In this document: positions 4,811-7,156 of the stretch, one piece after another | Numbering within the stretch: position 1 is the stretch's first letter | Layout of the letters: the number at the start of each line of letters is the position of its first letter | Source of the DNA: Geothrix sp. | GTDB lineage: Bacteria > Acidobacteriota > Holophagae > Holophagales > Holophagaceae | Direction: 5' to 3' | Assembly: GCA_023701165.1 (NCBI GenBank) | Contig: JAMPXL010000043.1 | Location: 1-7,156 of the forward strand | DNA: 7,156 nt | The notes under the pieces: model-generated | What the model was told of the DNA's origin: nothing | Seen by the model: only the letters and a program-made list of their open reading frames with translations | Database searches by the model: none | Made by a program: the position numbers and the translations under genes

Positions 4811-5878
4811 TCAACCCTTGAACCGCACAGGATCCAGCGGCCCGGCGGTGGTCTTCCTCAGGTAGCAGTCGGCGGCGAGCTGGCCCACGGCGAGGCCGCT
4901 GGTCATGCCGTGGCCGCCCAGGCCCGCGGACCAGAACAGGCGCGGGTTCCAGGGATCCCAGCCGATCACGAAGCGGCGGTCCGGGGCGAAGGTGCGCAGG
5001 CCGGCCCAGGTGCGGGTGATGGGGCGCTCTGCCAGGTCCGGCGCCAGTTCGCGGAGGCTGGCGAAGAGGCCCTCCAGCACGGCGGGGTCCGTGTCGGGCT
5101 GGCGCCCGCGGGGGGGCAGGGGCGCGGCCGCCTCCTCGCAGGGGCACATGAGCAGGCCGCCGCTTTCCGGGCGCAGGTAGAAGGGCCGGTCCACCCACCA
5201 GGCCCAGGGCTCCTGCTGCGGGTGGGCGGCGCCGCTCCACACCAGGGAGCGCCGCAGGGGGGTGAAGGCGAGGGGCGATCCCGCCAGGGCGCCCAGCTCG
5301 CCCGCCCAGGCCCCGGCGGCGATGGCGAGGGTCTTCACCCGCAGGGGGCCGCGGTCCGTGTCCAGGTCGAAGCCCGCCTCCGCGGGGCGCAGGCCCAGCA
5401 GGGCGCAGCCGAAGCGCAGATCGGCGCCCCCGGCGCGGGCACCCTCGGCGCAGGTGTGCAGCAGGGCCGCGATGTCGATGACGCCATCGCCGGGAATGGC
5501 CAGGTGCTCTGCGGCCCTCAGGCCGGGCAGGGGGATGCCCTCGCCCCGGCGCACCGCCACGCCGAACCGGGCGGCCTCGGCCTCGAAGGCGTCCAGGGGA
5601 CCGCGTCCGGCGCTGGCCAGCAGCCCGCCGCCCGCGGTCATGAGGCCCGCTTCGGCCAGGCGCCGCCGCCCCTCCACCGTGAGGGCCGTGTGCTCGTCGC
5701 GGCCCGTGAGGGCCCGGGCCACGGCGGCGTTGTGGCCGCTGGCGTAGGTGCCGGGCTGGGCCTCGCGCTCCAGCAGGACGATGCCCCGCTGGCCCGTCCG
5801 GGCCAGGTGGAAGGCGAGGCTCAGGCCGGCGATGCCGCCGCCGATGATCGCAACTTCCGCCGTTTCAACCGTGCCCAT
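4811..5878 (-). CDS. FAD-dependent oxidoreductase, DAO family, D-arginine dehydrogenase-like
   Basis: A 355-residue flavoprotein of the D-amino-acid oxidase (DAO) family. The N-terminal Rossmann motif AIIGGGIAGLSLAFHL carries Gly13, Gly15 and Gly18, with Glu37 in VLLEREAQPG placed to bind the FAD ribose. A second flavin segment is LAIAAGAWAGEL (about 184-195). Arg209-Arg210, Tyr234 (PFYLRP), WAGLRTF with Arg295, and the C-terminal GLGGHGM (319-325) resemble DauA-type D-arginine dehydrogenase, which oxidises D-amino acids to imino and then keto acids. The segment after ASGHN (46-50) differs from DauA as I remember it, so the substrate is open; glycine, sarcosine or other amines are possible. 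The ATG at 5878 has agga about seven bases upstream. No signal peptide is seen. A promoter should lie in the divergent region 5879-6014. The omega-amidase follows on the same strand, suggesting joint use in amino-acid nitrogen catabolism (inference). Confidence 0.9.
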   Translation of the reverse strand: MGTVETAEVAIIGGGIAGLSLAFHLARTGQRGIVLLEREAQPGTYASGHNAAVARALTGRDEHTALTVEGRRRLAEAGLMTAGGGLLASAGRGPLDAFEAEAARFGVAVRRGEGIPLPGLRAAEHLAIPGDGVIDIAALLHTCAEGARAGGADLRFGCALLGLRPAEAGFDLDTDRGPLRVKTLAIAAGAWAGELGALAGSPLAFTPLRRSLVWSGAAHPQQEPWAWWVDRPFYLRPESGGLLMCPCEEAAAPLPPRGRQPDTDPAVLEGLFASLRELAPDLAERPITRTWAGLRTFAPDRRFVIGWDPWNPRLFWSAGLGGHGMTSGLAVGQLAADCYLRKTTAGPLDPVRFKG

Positions 5879-5918
5879 GCAGCCATCCTAGCGCCAATGC
5901 CCGTGGGTCCTGCCTCTG

Positions 5919-5941
5919 GGGGCCCCCGCCCGGCGGGCCCC
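5919..5941. repeat. GC-only inverted repeat in the divergent intergenic region
   Basis: ggggcc (5919-5924) pairs with ggcccc (5936-5941); one further C-G pair extends the stem inward. There is no T-run on either side, so it is not a standard terminator. It lies 41 bases upstream of the oxidoreductase start codon and could be a leader structure or chance in GC-rich DNA. Confidence 0.3.
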
Positions 5942-5961
5942 TGTGATTCCGGTCAAGGATT

Positions 5962-5993
5962 CCGTGTCGCCACACGGGTGGAGGGCCTATGAT
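5962..5993 (+). promoter_or_regulatory. Possible promoter with overlapping operator-like dyad for the efflux genes
   Basis: A perfect dyad, ccgtgt-cgcc-acacgg (5962-5977), lies ten bases before tatgat (5988-5993), which matches the sigma-70 -10 consensus at five of six positions. No good -35 box is found at normal spacing, since the dyad occupies that place; this would suit either repression or an activator-dependent promoter. Transcription would begin near 6000, giving a very short leader before ggagg (6003-6007). The regulator is not in the window. The assignment rests on pattern alone. Confidence 0.4.
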
Positions 5994-6014
5994 GGGGCAT
6001 CCGGAGGTTTCTCC

Positions 6015-6401
6015 GTGCGGTCGATCCTGCGCGCCATCCTGGCTGTTCTGCTGCTCCTGGGCGGCGGGGCGGGGGACTGGACGCCCGCGGGGATTTCCGC
6101 CGGGACCCACGAGTCCTGCTGCTGCGGCACGCCCGCCCGGGCGGAGGACCGCTGCGCCTGCCCCAAGCCCGAGGACAACCGGGGATCCACCCGTTCCCTC
6201 TGCGCCGAGCGTTCCGCCACCGTGGCCTCGCCTGCGGCCCGCCGGACCCTGGGCGCCCGCCGCATCGAGCCCCGTCCCGAGCCGGCCACCTGGGCCGAGG
6301 CGGCCGAGGTCCCCGGGACCACCGCCTCGTCCGGCTTCGAGCATGGCCGCGACCCGGACCTGGGCCGCCATCTCGCGCGTCTGAGCACCTTCCGGATCTG
6401 A
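6015..6401 (+). CDS. Small secreted cysteine-rich protein upstream of efflux genes
   Basis: A 128-residue protein of no family I can name. The N-terminus is a likely signal peptide (SILRAILAVLLLLGGGAG, residues 3-20). After it come His32, Cys35-Cys36-Cys37 in HESCCCG, Cys47 and Cys49 in RCACPKPED, and Cys63, a cluster able to bind soft metals or form disulfides. Residues from about 66 are Ala/Arg/Pro-rich, with no recognisable fold. The GTG at 6015 is chosen because ggagg (6003-6007) lies seven bases upstream and the signal peptide follows at once. An earlier GTG at 5943 would run through the putative promoter and place 24 polar residues before the signal. The next gene, 68 bases on, is a CzcC/CusC-type outer-membrane protein, so an envelope metal-binding or sensing role in efflux is plausible but inferred. 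Confidence 0.62.
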   Translation: MRSILRAILAVLLLLGGGAGDWTPAGISAGTHESCCCGTPARAEDRCACPKPEDNRGSTRSLCAERSATVASPAARRTLGARRIEPRPEPATWAEAAEVPGTTASSGFEHGRDPDLGRHLARLSTFRI

Positions 6402-6422
6402 GCCGGGACTGAGCGAAGTTCC

Positions 6423-6441
6423 GCCTGCCCCGAGGGCGGGC
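6423..6441 (+). other. Intercistronic hairpin before the efflux gene
   Basis: gcctgccc (6423-6430) pairs with gggcgggc (6434-6441) around the loop cga: eight pairs, one of them G-T. It is followed by pyrimidine-rich sequence (cattcctctttccctttcc) rather than a clean T-run. It could weaken read-through into the efflux gene or protect mRNA ends; it is not a convincing terminator. Confidence 0.4.
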
Positions 6442-6469
6442 CATTCCTCTTTCCCTTTCCGGAGAACCC

Positions 6470-7156
6470 ATGCGCATGCTGCTGCGCCTGGCCCCGGCCC
6501 TGGTGCTCGCCGCACCGGCCGCCGCCCAGGCCCCCCTTCCCGAATCCCCCGTTCCGGACCGCGCCACCGCCGATCCCGTCCTGGCCGCCCTGCTGGCCGA
6601 AGCCCTCGGGAAGCACCCCGACATCCAGCGGGCCGACGCGGCCGTGAAGATGGACCAGGAGCGCATCCCCCAGGCGGGCGTGCTGCCGGATCCCTCCCTG
6701 TCCCTGGGCCTGCAGAACGACGGCTTCAACGGCCTGATGGTCGGCAAGATGGAGACCAGCTTCTACAGCGTGGCCTTCACCCAGCCCCTGCCCTGGCCGG
6801 GCAAGCGGGGCCTGCGGAAGGCCGCCGCCGCCCTCGGGGTGGACCTGTCCGAGGCCACCCGCTCGCGCGTGCTGCTGGGCCTGGAGGCGGATGTGCGCCG
6901 CGGCTACGCGGCCCTGCTGCTGGTCCGCGGCCAGCAGGCGCTGCTGGCGCAGCAGTCCCTCTTCCTGGAGCAGGCCGAGCGCCTGGCCCGCACCCGCTAC
7001 GAGGTGGGGCAGGGCAGCCAGGGCGACCTGCTGCGGGCCCAGCTGGAGCTGACCCGCCTGCAGCAGTCCGCCTGGTCCCTGGAGGCCGAGGAGCGCTCGA
7101 TCCTGGCGGGCCTGAACCGCCTGCGCCAGCGCGACCCCGCCGAGCCCATCGCCACC
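6470..7156 (+). CDS. TolC-family outer-membrane efflux protein, CzcC/CusC-type, 3'-truncated by the window edge
   Basis: The first 229 residues of an outer-membrane channel protein of the TolC superfamily; the frame is open to the last base. Residues 1-21 form a signal peptide (LLRLAPALVLAAPAAAQA). No lipobox cysteine is seen, unlike many CusC proteins. The first helical region starts VLAALLAEALGKHPDIQRADA, typical of the family. The barrel segment then reads LPDPSLSLGLQND and FTQPLPWPGKRGLR, the 'Q..pwpGKR' signature of heavy-metal RND systems. The long coiled helix has RYEVGQGSQGDLLRAQLEL (176-194), the usual YxxGxxxxxDLLxAQ pattern. ATG 6470 has ggaga (6461-6465) four bases upstream. In such systems a membrane-fusion protein and a CzcA/CusA pump normally follow, here beyond the window. 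The metal is unknown; the upstream cysteine-rich protein hints at a soft metal such as copper or silver (inference). Confidence 0.92.
   Translation, partial: MRMLLRLAPALVLAAPAAAQAPLPESPVPDRATADPVLAALLAEALGKHPDIQRADAAVKMDQERIPQAGVLPDPSLSLGLQNDGFNGLMVGKMETSFYSVAFTQPLPWPGKRGLRKAAAALGVDLSEATRSRVLLGLEADVRRGYAALLLVRGQQALLAQQSLFLEQAERLARTRYEVGQGSQGDLLRAQLELTRLQQSAWSLEAEERSILAGLNRLRQRDPAEPIAT

Noticed and set aside
4769..5992. 407-codon plus-strand frame opposite the FAD oxidoreductase
   Set aside because: Low-complexity Gly/Ala/Gln content; the opposite strand encodes a full, recognisable flavoprotein.
5953..6747. 264-codon minus-strand frame across the efflux region, with overlapping minus frames
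   Set aside because: Arg/Gly/Ala/Pro-rich off-frame translation; the plus strand encodes a signal peptide and a TolC-family domain here.

Overview
The window is GC-rich DNA (several 60-base lines sampled by hand reach about 80 percent GC) interrupted by a markedly poorer stretch at about 2500-3800 (lines sampled at 37-60 percent). Codon use, the gene families, and the dispersed 'ccacggatgaacacgg' and 'caccaagacaccaag' repeats suggest a Gram-negative environmental bacterium. An Acidobacteriota member of the Holophaga/Geothrix type is my best guess; this is inference, and no taxonomic marker gene is present.

Left block (1-2322, all + strand): the 3' part of an aldo/keto reductase, then a DUF2200 protein, a small cupin and a cyclic-nucleotide-binding-domain protein. 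The last three are close-packed, the gap between DUF2200 and cupin being only 8 bases, and are probably co-transcribed. They look like housekeeping or accessory metabolism rather than a defined pathway. The cyclic-nucleotide-type protein is unusual: it has no DNA-binding domain but ends in a probable His-Cys-Cys-Cys zinc knuckle.

Middle block (2323-3835, + strand): a lower-GC island with three small genes of envelope character: a secreted TonB-C-terminal-domain-like protein, a 56-residue single-span membrane protein and a 128-residue membrane-anchored protein. Copies of a 10-bp-period repeat lie on both sides, in opposite orientation.

Right block, minus strand (3866-5878): an FAD-dependent oxidoreductase resembling D-arginine dehydrogenase is followed by a YafV-type omega-amidase. 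The pair is compatible with amino-acid nitrogen catabolism. A long palindromic repeat occupies the 138-base gap between them.

Right edge, plus strand (6015-7156): a small secreted cysteine-rich protein is followed by the N-terminal part of a CzcC/CusC-type outer-membrane efflux protein, probably the start of a heavy-metal RND efflux operon running out of the window. The divergent intergenic region holds a perfect dyad next to a plausible -10 box.

The most distinctive non-coding feature is that every dispersed repeat begins at or just after the stop codon of a conserved gene and reads in that gene's direction. In one case the repeat itself supplies the stop codon. I see no CRISPR array, tRNA, rRNA, transposase or phage gene, and no clearly new defence or biosynthetic system.
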